A stretch of 42,305 nucleotides of DNA from an uncultured Bacillota bacterium (GCA_946407495.1 CAMJOB010000008.1:1-42305), one strand, 5' to 3'; shown: positions 12,401 to 20,383, counted from the first letter of the stretch. The notes: a model not told the origin generated them from the letters alone. Numbers and translations: made by a program.

Positions 12401-14151
12401 AAACTCTTATTAGTTGCTTCAATATCAACACTTACACGAGGTTGCATTAAACCATATCCAGCAACAACTTTAGTTCCTTCTTTATTTAGAACTGGTCTAT
12501 TTAATGGATGTGACATACAACCAACAAGATTTAATACTGTATTTAATACTAATCTTGTATCTGTATCTAACGTAATAACATACTTAATATCTAAATCATG
12601 ATCACTAAGCATATTTACATTGAAATATTTTTTCTCATTAACCTTATCCATCTTCTTTAATAAAATCTTATTAAATTGAAGTAAGGCTCCACGTTTTCTT
12701 TCAAAACCTAAGAATTGACTCTCTTTTTCATTCCATAATCTCTTACGATAAATGAAATAGAATAACTTTTTCTTATATTTCTCATTTAATTTATTAGCAT
12801 ATTCTTCACCATATTTAGCAACGTCTTCATCCCAATCACATACTTCTTTGTCTGCAGCTTTAACATCACCTAATAAAGTGAAATATAAATTACTAGATTT
12901 ATTAATAATATAGAAAGTTTCAAGTGTATCAAACATGTCTTTGATTTTCTCTCTATTAGCAACTATAGTTGGAATAACAACCATTGTTGCAGACTCTTTT
13001 GGTATTCCTTTAGAATAATCTAATTTAGGAAGAACCTTTGTAGGTACAACTTGAATTAATATTTGATTGAAAATTTGTACAAATAATTGACTTACTGGAA
13101 TTAATAATATTAAGAATCCAAGTATTCTAAATTTAATAAAATATTTAGATAAGAAGAAACTTACAACTAATGTGAATAAAACTATTGTTGCAATATATGC
13201 AACTACATTAACTGTCTTGTTTTTCTTCTTAAATAATTGATATCCAATATGATACTCACTACTATCAGTTTGTTCTAATAATTTTTCAAGATAAGCAATT
13301 TCAGAGCAATGATTTTTCTTAGCTAAAGTAAGAAGTTTTTCACGATATAAATCCTTAGACTCAGGAGTCATTGCATCATAGATTTCATCCTCCATTAAAG
13401 TCTTTTCTGTCTTACTTATCTTTTCAAATAAGTCTTCTCTTGAAATTTCAAAGAACTCTTTTAGATCTCCAAAAATATTAGATACTAAAATATCATTATC
13501 AATTTTTCTTTGATACTCGTCGTTAATTAATTCTTTTAAACTAATTTGCTTTTGTTCAAGCAATTCATTTAATTGTTTAAAAATACGATTACTCTTACTA
13601 CCTAATTCTTTTAATTCTTTATTAAGTTCAAATAGATAATTATAATTTTTTTCTACTGGGAAGTCTTCTTTAATAAAATGGCTGAGTTCTATGTCTTTAC
13701 CATCACGTTCTTTAATAATATTACTGATAGATTGTTTATCAATAAGTTTTTTATGTTCTTCCTTACATATTTGTTTCAACTTATCAGTATAAATAAAGAT
13801 TAAAACATCCTTAATACTTTCAATCTCTTTATATGAAAGATAATAATCATTATCTTTTTGATATTTTTTTAACTCGTCAGATAAGATTTTTAAACTAACA
13901 TTGTAATTATTCTTAACAACAATATCACGAATAATATAATAAACACTATTAATCATCTTTGCACGTTTCTTAATAGCTTTCTTATCGTGAACAAAATTAG
14001 TTTTATGTTCAACTACAATATAGAAATTATCAATAAGCCATTCGTTAGTTATACCAACGTACTCTTTTTTCTTTGTCTTATCTACAAGATAATTATAATA
14101 ATCATTAACTTGTTCAAAATCATTTATAAATTTTTTTAAATAATTAGCCAT
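6496..14151 (-). CDS. Cyclic beta-(1,2)-glucan synthase-like protein (GT84 + glucoamylase-like middle domain + GH94)
   Basis: 2551 aa; GT motifs YVITLDTDTRLVLN and TRHHRWARGDVQIIGW between TM segments; middle domain SWSGTSFEYYMPLLFM and AFFAHHQGMI; GH94 motif MGGGDWNDGMNKVG and C-terminal GGWTWYTGSAGWFYRVGVEEILGL. Confidence 0.88.
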   Translation of the reverse strand: MANYLKKFINDFEQVNDYYNYLVDKTKKKEYVGITNEWLIDNFYIVVEHKTNFVHDKKAIKKRAKMINSVYYIIRDIVVKNNYNVSLKILSDELKKYQKDNDYYLSYKEIESIKDVLIFIYTDKLKQICKEEHKKLIDKQSISNIIKERDGKDIELSHFIKEDFPVEKNYNYLFELNKELKELGSKSNRIFKQLNELLEQKQISLKELINDEYQRKIDNDILVSNIFGDLKEFFEISREDLFEKISKTEKTLMEDEIYDAMTPESKDLYREKLLTLAKKNHCSEIAYLEKLLEQTDSSEYHIGYQLFKKKNKTVNVVAYIATIVLFTLVVSFFLSKYFIKFRILGFLILLIPVSQLFVQIFNQILIQVVPTKVLPKLDYSKGIPKESATMVVIPTIVANREKIKDMFDTLETFYIINKSSNLYFTLLGDVKAADKEVCDWDEDVAKYGEEYANKLNEKYKKKLFYFIYRKRLWNEKESQFLGFERKRGALLQFNKILLKKMDKVNEKKYFNVNMLSDHDLDIKYVITLDTDTRLVLNTVLNLVGCMSHPLNRPVLNKEGTKVVAGYGLMQPRVSVDIEATNKSLYSQIFAGIGGFDTYSAVVPDVYQDCFNEGSFVGKGIYDLEVFDKVLSNTFPDNLILSHDLLEGNYMRCGYVSDIELIDDFPSKFLTDITRHHRWARGDVQIIGWLGGKVSNRAGRKVKNPINLLGKYKILDNIIRMFLNPALLLIVILALVCGVVNPLWWFAFVGLEIAVPIIFYLRSKMNVKGKDNTTVRYKNLFFGGKSLVARCYIVFCNIPFNTKLYMDAFFRTMYRLLISHRNLLNWITAEEVEKTVRGDLKSYFRNFVPNLITVGLLLVYGVVFKNYWAFLLAALFMTAPFVLYFVSKDIDHDRIELSDKKIEDITELADKTWHYFKDNLKEEYNYLIPDNYQENREQKLDLRTSPTAIGYSLTSIVGAYEMGFVDKEYCIDMIDKILTSVDSLEKWHGHLYNWYDVKTAKVMNCRFVSAVDSGNFVASVVVAREFLVQFDDTEQLVKLCDKIIHGTNFKKFYTKKHVFSIGYDEQEGKLSIYNYNKFASEARLLSYLAICLGDAPSKHWFCLDKSLTTYKGRKGLISWSGTSFEYYMPLLFMKEYPNTLLDESYQFARFCQKDYIESVSRSLPWGISESAYNELDNALNYKYKAFSTPYLKAKEDKENRIVLSPYASIMALELFPEDVYENMEKFKKLDMYGRYGFYEAYDYDNKGVVEAFFAHHQGMILAGIVNYLKTNAIKNYFHHNVLIKTFDILLKEKVQVKTSIDMKMARYKKYNYDKESIENDIRAFDYISYLPEVSVLSNKKYCLLMNDRGNSFSRYRTLQLNRYRKVTEQDYGVFLYIKDLDTDRIWSNTYAPVNEKPEKYEVVFASDRIKYSRTDGQITTKTEITVCKNHNCEIRKVTIKNDSDKVKHLQLTSYTEPIISENMDDVSHRAFNSMFISTEYDKNTNSLIARRKSRGDTNISSYMVHRLFVPNATSEYTYETERVNFLGRNNSTSNPTALYRDLTNYCGDNLDPIVSMRNTIDVLPNTSETIYMIIGFGRSKEQILDIVDSYDEEKVIENAFQVATLMNIINTKNMNVTGEAMRVYNIMLNYLYQTTRISVNDERMDLLRKNALGQSGLWKFGVSGDRPIILVEISDISDMSFVYEILKAFEYYKNHSIFVDIVIINNESSQYSKIIRKEIDDEMYRMYTLNSFYHTPGSITVIDGDEMNEKEYGLLQVVPRLKFKINNHQSLKEAVDELQNANSVSDYGRTHYEVNLRLPNEEKLQFDNGFGGFRNDGKEYVIYNHDTPTPWSNIIANRNFGTIVTNNGCGFTYAYNSGEFKITSWTNDTVCNDKSEGFKFNGRLFDPMKCVHGFGYSILSSETEEHATEVTEFVAKEDNVKIYLMNLRNKENKKVDYDIDFWINPTFGNFEEKTSRHILTEFMGDDNYLKMRNVYSINFGDVNVFMTSSLPINSAELNKMLVKSINTTVSLDPKEEKTIVFALGCSMSDKENLRLIAKYTDIANAKKELKIIKDEWAKTLGTVKVKSPDASFDYMVNGWYLYQTLSSRIFAKSGFYQVSGAFGYRDQLQDSLNVAMIKPDYARQQILINAAHQFPEGDVCHWWHEKNRFGLRSKYKDDYLWLVYATLHYMEITKDYSILDEQVPYVMGDTLSEYESEKGMVFYYSDYTETLLEHCIKSLQLSMHSLGRHKIPLMGGGDWNDGMNKVGIKGKGESVWLGFFLYLIIDEFVKFMKRHNRNFDVSEYVEFNEKLKDNLNKKTWDGSHYLRAFFDNGDKLGSNENGECKIDLLSQSFAILSGVAPKDRVHDVITACEEKLVDDNAKIIKLLTPAFHSSLNNPGYIMNYPRGIRENGGQYTHSVSWYLMALIRTGYQDRAFRYYQMINPVNRALTKDAADHYKTEPYVIAADIYSAKGREGRGGWTWYTGSAGWFYRVGVEEILGLHKQGDSLKITPKLPVSWDKYEVVYRYMDTDYHIKVTKDNNEDIVLDNKAVNGNTIDLVNDGIVHQVQVHTR

Positions 14152-14204
14152 TTACATCAACTCTCCTAAAGCAAGTATATCACAAAATAATCTTAACTAA
14201 CAAC

Positions 14205-14230
14205 AAAAAAAGTGAGTATCAAACTCACCC
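14205..14230 (-). terminator. Intrinsic terminator after PP2C-like gene
   Basis: Minus strand GTGAGT-TTGAT-ACTCAC-TTTTTTT. Confidence 0.75.
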
Positions 14231-15739
14231 TCTTTTTTTGAAATAACAGCATCCTGTAACGTCATCATACTTACTACGATTTTTGTTAGCATGAACAATT
14301 AAAGTACCCAATATATCTTCATCATTATTAACTGAAGCTATAGTTTCTATAGTAGCATCATTGACTGAATCAGTAACGCCATCACTTAATAATAATAACT
14401 TATCATATTCATCATTATTAATTGTGATAATATCATTAAACAATTCTTTTGATTTACCTAAATATTTAGTTAATTTAGCACCTTTTTGATATTGGAAAGC
14501 TTCTTCTTTTGATATCTGATCATTTTTAAACATATCCCATACGATTGTATCATCACAAGTAAGAGATTTTAAAGTTCCCCTATTAAGTGAATAAACTCTT
14601 GTATCGCCACAATTAAAAATAAATGTTTTATCATTTCCAATTAAAATAGTACCAAAAGCTGAACCAATAGTTCTATTTTTTGTTTTTCTCTTATGATGCT
14701 TAGAATACTTTTCTAAATATGAACCTAAAGTTTTATTAATTTCAGATATCTTTGATTCATATTTATTTAATAAAATAGAATCATCAAAAGTATCAGAATA
14801 ATCAATTTCATCAATAAAATTATTCATTTCATTAATAGGATAATTAGAAATCTTCTTCTTTAACATACACCCATTAACAAAATCAGATATACATAATAAT
14901 TTGATATTTGGATTATATTTATTAACTTTGCAAAAAGATTTTTCAATATTTCTACTATGTGAACTATCTATATGTGCATTTTCCATAAAGTAATCAAATT
15001 CCTTTTTAGAAAATAATGTTGAACGCTTAGAAATATAAAAGTCTTTATACTTATATTTCTCATTATATAACGAAATATCATAAAAATAACCATCCATACA
15101 TTCATAAAATAATTTTTCTTTTTGATTCTTACTATAACTAGGATATTTTTCATCAATAAACTTTGATACTCGATTAATTGCATCAGAAGTTTTTCCATCT
15201 AAATAATCCTTATGTTTAATATTATAAAAATATTTTGTTTTTATAATTCCGTGCTTATCATAATGAGTTTTTTCCATATGATTATTTTCTAAATCAATTA
15301 AAAATTCATTTAACAATTTTCCTGATTTATCAAAAGTAAGATATCTATACGAACTAAAATCGTCATTTTTTGAACAATCCTCATATAAACCAAATTCACC
15401 AGTTAAAAATTGATCATTGAAAAAGCAATAACCTTCGCTATCAAACAAAGGCAAAAAATTAGTTCTTAAAGGTGATTTAAAAGTATTTACATCACTTTTA
15501 TACTTTTTTAAATTAAAAAGGCATTCATTATCATTATTAACAAATTTAATTACTCCATCTTCTTCAATCATACTAATTGGTTTAATATCATCATTCTTAT
15601 TAAAAATATCTTCAGCAAACCATGATAAAACACTAGAATCAATTGAAAAATCAACGCAAGATAATAATTCTGATAACAAATCAGATAATTTCATATTTTC
15701 TATTTCATTATAATTAATAACACTTTCAAATAGTTCCAT
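14225..15739 (-). CDS. PP2C-like serine/threonine phosphatase with long uncharacterised N-terminal region
   Basis: C-terminal PP2C motifs GSAFGTILIGNDKTFIFNCGDTRVYSLNRG, LLLLSDGVTDSV, KYDDVTGCCYF; N-terminal ~350 aa not recognised. Confidence 0.75.
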   Translation of the reverse strand: MELFESVINYNEIENMKLSDLLSELLSCVDFSIDSSVLSWFAEDIFNKNDDIKPISMIEEDGVIKFVNNDNECLFNLKKYKSDVNTFKSPLRTNFLPLFDSEGYCFFNDQFLTGEFGLYEDCSKNDDFSSYRYLTFDKSGKLLNEFLIDLENNHMEKTHYDKHGIIKTKYFYNIKHKDYLDGKTSDAINRVSKFIDEKYPSYSKNQKEKLFYECMDGYFYDISLYNEKYKYKDFYISKRSTLFSKKEFDYFMENAHIDSSHSRNIEKSFCKVNKYNPNIKLLCISDFVNGCMLKKKISNYPINEMNNFIDEIDYSDTFDDSILLNKYESKISEINKTLGSYLEKYSKHHKRKTKNRTIGSAFGTILIGNDKTFIFNCGDTRVYSLNRGTLKSLTCDDTIVWDMFKNDQISKEEAFQYQKGAKLTKYLGKSKELFNDIITINNDEYDKLLLLSDGVTDSVNDATIETIASVNNDEDILGTLIVHANKNRSKYDDVTGCCYFKKRG

Positions 15740-15792
15740 AGTAACCCCCAAAGCAATGCATATTATACCATAAAATAATAAAAAAATCAAAG

Positions 15793-15826
15793 CAACAAAA
15801 AAATTCTATCAAAAGATAGAATTTAT
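15793..15826 (-). terminator. Intrinsic terminator of tRNA-Ser
   Basis: Minus strand AAATTCTATC-TTTT-GATAGAATTTTTTT. Confidence 0.8.
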
Positions 15827-15833
15827 TTTCATA

Positions 15834-15925
15834 TGGCGGAGTAGGAGAGATTTGAACTCTCGCACCAGTATTCCCGATCTACACCCTTAGCAGGGGCGCC
15901 TCTTCAGCCTCTTGAGTACTACTCC
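15834..15925 (-). tRNA. tRNA-Ser (anticodon GCT)
   Basis: Minus strand GGAGTAGTACTCAAGAGGCTGAAGAGGCGCCCCTGCTAAGGGTGTAGATCGGGAATACTGGTGCGAGAGTTCAAATCTCTCCTACTCCGCCA; long variable arm and encoded CCA. Confidence 0.95.
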
Positions 15926-15952
15926 ATTCCTCATGTGCTTCCGCATATACAA

Positions 15953-15982
15953 TATTACAAGATATACCATTAAATGTCAATA
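15953..15982 (-). promoter_or_regulatory. Sigma-A-type promoter for tRNA-Ser
   Basis: Minus strand TTGACA-17 nt-TAATAT upstream of tRNA-Ser. Confidence 0.7.
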
Positions 15983-16130
15983 AAAAATAACCAAAAATGC
16001 CTTATTTATATATAAATACACGTATTTTTAGAAGCTTGATCACGTGGGGGCATAGGACTAAATTTACCCTATTCACATACAAAGGTTAGAACACATGTTA
16101 ATCAAGGGGGATAGTTCACTTGGCTTAACA

Positions 16131-16165
16131 CACAAAAAAAAACTGTTAAAAAACAGTTTATAATC
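16131..16165 (-). terminator. Intrinsic terminator of the Ile-Asn-Glu tRNA operon
   Basis: Minus strand AAACTGTT-TTTT-AACAGTTTTTTTTTG. Confidence 0.8.
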
Positions 16166-16170
16166 AAAAA

Positions 16171-16247
16171 TGGTGACGAGTACGGAATTCGAATCCGTGT
16201 ATGCTGCCGTGAAAGGGCAGTGTGTTAAGCCGCTTCACCAACTCGCC
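16171..16247 (-). tRNA. tRNA-Glu (anticodon TTC)
   Basis: GGCGAGTTGGTGAAGCGGCTTAACACACTGCCCTTTCACGGCAGCATACACGGATTCGAATTCCGTACTCGTCACCA on minus. Confidence 0.96.
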
Positions 16248-16259
16248 AAAAAAAATAAA

Positions 16260-16336
16260 TGGCGCCCCAACTAGGACTTGAACCTAGGACCCCTTGATTA
16301 ACAGTCAAGTGCTCTAACCAACTGAGCTATTGAGGC
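16260..16336 (-). tRNA. tRNA-Asn (anticodon GTT)
   Basis: GCCTCAATAGCTCAGTTGGTTAGAGCACTTGACTGTTAATCAAGGGGTCCTAGGTTCAAGTCCTAGTTGGGGCGCCA on minus. Confidence 0.96.
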
Positions 16337-16339
16337 AAC

Positions 16340-16416
<77 letters not shown>

Positions 16417-16439
16417 GTTTCTTTTTTCGCTACTTCTTA

Positions 16440-16468
16440 ATTCTACAATAGAATCAAAGAATTTGCAA
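16440..16468 (-). promoter_or_regulatory. Proximal promoter of tRNA-Ile-Asn-Glu operon
   Basis: Minus strand TTGCAA-17 nt-TAGAAT. Confidence 0.6.
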
Positions 16469-16522
16469 GAGAAAAATGATTTTTTATCAATATTTATCAA
16501 TGCTTTTCTCAATCGCAAATAT

Positions 16523-16552
16523 AGAATACTATACATAGAATAACAAAGTCAA
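16523..16552 (-). promoter_or_regulatory. Possible distal promoter of tRNA-Ile-Asn-Glu operon
   Basis: Minus strand TTGACT-18 nt-TATTCT. Confidence 0.5.
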
Positions 16553-16659
16553 GGTTTTTTTTACAAAAAATGACTAAAAAAAGAAAAATATCTAAAAATC
16601 AAAAAAAGTCTTGTAAAATAAAGAAAAATGTAATAAAATAAAGAAGTCAATTGAGAAAT

Positions 16660-16735
16660 GGGCTGTTAGCTCAGTTGGTAGAGCAACTGACTCTTAATCA
16701 GTGGGTCTAGGGTTCGAATCCCTAACAGCCCACCA
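16660..16735 (+). tRNA. tRNA-Lys (anticodon CTT)
   Basis: GGGCTGTTAGCTCAGTTGGTAGAGCAACTGACTCTTAATCAGTGGGTCTAGGGTTCGAATCCCTAACAGCCCACCA. Confidence 0.96.
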
Positions 16736-16746
16736 TTTTGATATTA

Positions 16747-16778
16747 AAGGAGACAATAATTTGTCTTCTTTTTTTTGT
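16747..16778 (+). terminator. Intrinsic terminator of tRNA-Lys
   Basis: AAGGAGACAA-TAA-TTTGTCTTCTTTTTTTT on plus. Confidence 0.75.
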
Positions 16779-16802
16779 TATATTGACATAAAAAAAGAAA
16801 AA

Positions 16803-18029
16803 CTATTTAAGTTTTCCTTTCATACCTTTAACTCCACTATTTCTAGCAAATCCTTGAAGAATATTACTATCAAATGAATGTGTTTTACTTACACGTTTCT
16901 TATAATCTTTAATTCCTATTTGGATCATATTATCTAATAAATCAGCAAATTCTATTCCCTTTGCTTCCCATAAATAGAAAGCTAAACTACCTGGAATTGA
17001 ATTAATTTCATTAATATAAACCTTATTTGTTTTTTCATCAATTAGGAAATCAATACGAGAGTTACCAGCAGAACCTAATGCTTTAAATGCTCTTACTGCA
17101 ATGTCCTCAATTTCCTTACGAGTTGAATCATCTAAGTCAGCAGGTAATTTTCTATTAGCAGAAGCCATTCCTTTAGATCCAGCTTGTTTAGCACTAGCAG
17201 CACCTTTAACTTTAGATAACTTACCTTTTCCTCCACCAATATACTTATCAGTAAATGTTAAGAATTTATTAGCAGATAAAACTTCTTCAATTTCACTAAC
17301 TTTTTGATTTTCATAATTACCCATAACAGCAATATTTACTTCTTTAAGGTTTTCAACGACTTCCTCTACTACAACTTTAGAATCATATTGAATTGCATCT
17401 TCAATACCTTCTCTAAGTTTTTCTTCATTTTCACAAACACTAATTCCTACTGATGAACCAGTACATGCAGGTTTAACAATAACTGGATATTTTAATTTTT
17501 CAATTTTCTTAATAACATCTTCTGGCTCATTCTTATAATCAATATCATAAAACCAAACATACTTAGTCATTGGAATATCAGCATTAGACCAAACATCTTT
17601 CATAAATGCTTTATCTTGTCCAACTACTGAAGCATAAACGTTACCACCAACAAATGGAATACCTATAGATTGTAAATAACCTTGTAATACACCATCTTCA
17701 ACATTTGTACCATGTACAATTGGGAAAGCAATATCAATTTCCTTTACAACGCTTTTAAATAATCCATTCTTCTTTTGAAGTACATAACTACCATTACGAT
17801 AATATAAAACTACATTTGCACAATATTTTTTAATTAAACTAAAATCTTGATAAACTTCGATATCTTTTAACATTTCACCAGTATACCATTCACGATTTTT
17901 TGTAATATATATTGGTATTATTTCATATTTTTCTTGATCCATTTTATTCATAGCCTGGATAGCAGAAATAATACTTACTTCATGTTCAACTGTTTCTCCA
18001 CCAAAAATAACTCCAACTTTAATTTTCAT
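16803..18029 (-). CDS. ddl: D-alanine--D-alanine ligase
   Basis: VGVIFGGETVEHEVSIISA, YPVIVKPACTGSSVGI, KVYINEINSIPGSLAFYLWEAKG. Confidence 0.93.
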   Translation of the reverse strand: MKIKVGVIFGGETVEHEVSIISAIQAMNKMDQEKYEIIPIYITKNREWYTGEMLKDIEVYQDFSLIKKYCANVVLYYRNGSYVLQKKNGLFKSVVKEIDIAFPIVHGTNVEDGVLQGYLQSIGIPFVGGNVYASVVGQDKAFMKDVWSNADIPMTKYVWFYDIDYKNEPEDVIKKIEKLKYPVIVKPACTGSSVGISVCENEEKLREGIEDAIQYDSKVVVEEVVENLKEVNIAVMGNYENQKVSEIEEVLSANKFLTFTDKYIGGGKGKLSKVKGAASAKQAGSKGMASANRKLPADLDDSTRKEIEDIAVRAFKALGSAGNSRIDFLIDEKTNKVYINEINSIPGSLAFYLWEAKGIEFADLLDNMIQIGIKDYKKRVSKTHSFDSNILQGFARNSGVKGMKGKLK

Positions 18030-18040
18030 ACTAACATCTC

Positions 18041-19654
18041 CTATTCATTATATGTGTCAGGTAAATCATTTTCAAAAAGTGCATATACTTCTTCTTTACC
18101 GGTCAATGAACCAATAAACGGATATGCTGCCCTAACATCATTAAATACCACTATTTTACTTTTGTCAAATTTCTCAGAAACTAAACCTTCATAAATTGGT
18201 TTTGTACGATTTTCTCCAATCAATACAACATAATCAGGTTTAGCAATAGTAGCAATTTGCTTTCCAAATTCTCTATTATATTCTTCTTCTTTAGCTCCTA
18301 ATTCAATCATACCTGGAGTAACCACAACTCTTATGCCATCCATTAATGACAAAACTTCACAAGCATTCTTTGCTCCAACTGGATTAGAATTATAAGCATC
18401 ATCAATTTGATAGAAATTACCAAGACGTTTAAGTTCAAGACGATGTTCTACAGGTCTAACACCTTTTACTGCTCTAATAAGGTCATCCATAGGTATATCA
18501 AATTCTATACCACATGCAATACCAGCAAGAATATTATATACGTTATGCTTACCTAATAGTTTTGTAGTAAATGTATAACTATCAGATTTACCTTTCAAAT
18601 AAACCTCAAAAGTAGTACCACTACCTGAACATCTTATATTAGTTGCTCTAACATCAGCATCTTCATTATCTATTCCTATCCAAATAACTCTAACTTTATT
18701 TTTTAAATGATAACTTACTTGTTTAGGATCATCACCATTCAATACTGCAAAGCCATCAGAAGGAAGTGATTCAATAAGTTCAAATTTTCCATCAATAATG
18801 TTTTGTTCACTACCAAATGATTCTAAATGAGCTGTACCTATAGTAGTTAAAATACCATACTTAGGATGAACTAAATTACATAAACCTTTAATTTCACCTT
18901 TAACATATGCGCCCATCTCTGCAATAAAAATATCAGTAAATTTATCCATATGATTATTAACAGTCATAATTAAACCATTATAAGTATTTAAATTTTTAGG
19001 CGTTGGTAATGCATTGTATTTAACATTTAAAATATCACCTAAAATATTTTTACTACTAGTCTTACCATAACTACCTGTAATACCAATAATCTTAAGATTA
19101 GACATTGATTTTAATTTTGATTGAGCAAGATGTTTATAATGATAATAAACACATCTTTCATAAGGATAATTAATAATATTAGCAATAAATACTACAAAAT
19201 AATTAATCCATAACATAGCACTGCCAATCAATAATAATAACCACTCTACTTTATTATCACCAAAGAAAATAAAAGGAACCAAAACAAGTGCATATAAAAC
19301 AATAGTTGTAAAAACAAGTCTCTTTACTCTTTGAGTATAAACTAAAGGTTTCTTATTTTGATCATGAGCAATTCTAGATTTGATTTTCAAACCAATAACA
19401 ACATTAATAGCAGACAAAACTAACATTAAAACATTAGAAGCTACTCCTAAATCATAAACAACAAAATAACCAATCAAACATAAACAAACAAATATAATAT
19501 CTAAATCAAAAAAATCAGAATAATTTTGTAAGACCCATTTAATATAACGATTATTTTCATTATATAGATTTTGTTGAAGCATATGTAAGCTTCTTCTCGT
19601 TTTATAAATTAATGCAAATATAAATGATAAAACTAAAATACATTTAACTATCAT
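18041..19654 (-). CDS. murF: MurF-like Mur ligase with N-terminal membrane domain
   Basis: ATP-binding GITGSYGKTSSKN; GVRPVEHRLELKRLGNFYQIDDAYNSNPVGAKNACEVL; N-terminal ~160 aa with several hydrophobic segments. Confidence 0.85.
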   Translation of the reverse strand: MIVKCILVLSFIFALIYKTRRSLHMLQQNLYNENNRYIKWVLQNYSDFFDLDIIFVCLCLIGYFVVYDLGVASNVLMLVLSAINVVIGLKIKSRIAHDQNKKPLVYTQRVKRLVFTTIVLYALVLVPFIFFGDNKVEWLLLLIGSAMLWINYFVVFIANIINYPYERCVYYHYKHLAQSKLKSMSNLKIIGITGSYGKTSSKNILGDILNVKYNALPTPKNLNTYNGLIMTVNNHMDKFTDIFIAEMGAYVKGEIKGLCNLVHPKYGILTTIGTAHLESFGSEQNIIDGKFELIESLPSDGFAVLNGDDPKQVSYHLKNKVRVIWIGIDNEDADVRATNIRCSGSGTTFEVYLKGKSDSYTFTTKLLGKHNVYNILAGIACGIEFDIPMDDLIRAVKGVRPVEHRLELKRLGNFYQIDDAYNSNPVGAKNACEVLSLMDGIRVVVTPGMIELGAKEEEYNREFGKQIATIAKPDYVVLIGENRTKPIYEGLVSEKFDKSKIVVFNDVRAAYPFIGSLTGKEEVYALFENDLPDTYNE

Positions 19655-19663
19655 AATAACCTC

Positions 19664-20383
19664 CTAAAAAAAGTTATCTAAAATACTGATTACTCTACCT
19701 AAGTTTTCAATATAAGCATAGTGTGTACCAGGTAACTCTATTAATGCAGCATCAACCATTAATTTTTCAAGATCACGTGCTTCACTAATTGGAGCTTCAG
19801 TATCATTAGTACCCCAAATTAATAAAGTTGGTTCTTCTATTTGTCTTGCAAAAGAAGATAAATCTTCATTTACAACATTAACAAGTGTTTGTCTCATTAC
19901 TGGAGAAGCTGCTTTATAATCTCTAGAACCAATATACTTTTTCATGTATTCACCAAATTTATCCATAAACGGTAATTTTTTTAATGTTTTCAAAACCTTA
20001 ACATAAAAAGGTAACTTTTGCTCTACTCTAATACAAGGTGCACCAAAAAGAACAACTTTTTCCACACTATGATTAGAAGAATATCGAATAGCTAATCTTC
20101 CTCCAAATGAATGACCAATAACAATAGGCTTTTTAATATTCAACTCTTTAACAAATTCTTCTAAAAAATCAGAATACTTACCAATATCCCAATCCTCTTT
20201 TGGTTCAGAACTTAATCCAAAACCAGGTAAGTCCAAAATAGTAATTCTATATCTATCTGAAAATGGATCACCAAGCATTTTCATCATTTCAATATTTTGG
20301 CCCCATCCATGAAGAAGTAAAATATCTTTACCCTCTCCATATTGTATGTAATTAACATCTATATCTTTAATTTTTATTTTCAT
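19664..20383 (-). CDS. Alpha/beta hydrolase
   Basis: MKIKIKDIDVNYIQYGEGKDILLLHGWGQNIEMM, nucleophile elbow GHSFGG, catalytic His GTHYAYIEN. Track ORF start at 20596 lies in an AT-rich spurious extension. Confidence 0.85.
   Translation of the reverse strand: MKIKIKDIDVNYIQYGEGKDILLLHGWGQNIEMMKMLGDPFSDRYRITILDLPGFGLSSEPKEDWDIGKYSDFLEEFVKELNIKKPIVIGHSFGGRLAIRYSSNHSVEKVVLFGAPCIRVEQKLPFYVKVLKTLKKLPFMDKFGEYMKKYIGSRDYKAASPVMRQTLVNVVNEDLSSFARQIEEPTLLIWGTNDTEAPISEARDLEKLMVDAALIELPGTHYAYIENLGRVISILDNFF

Noticed and set aside
17101-17307. Plus-strand ORFs opposite ddl/murF (also 17934-18194) and opposite ABC-F (27376-27570)
   Set aside because: Antisense shadow ORFs without independent support.
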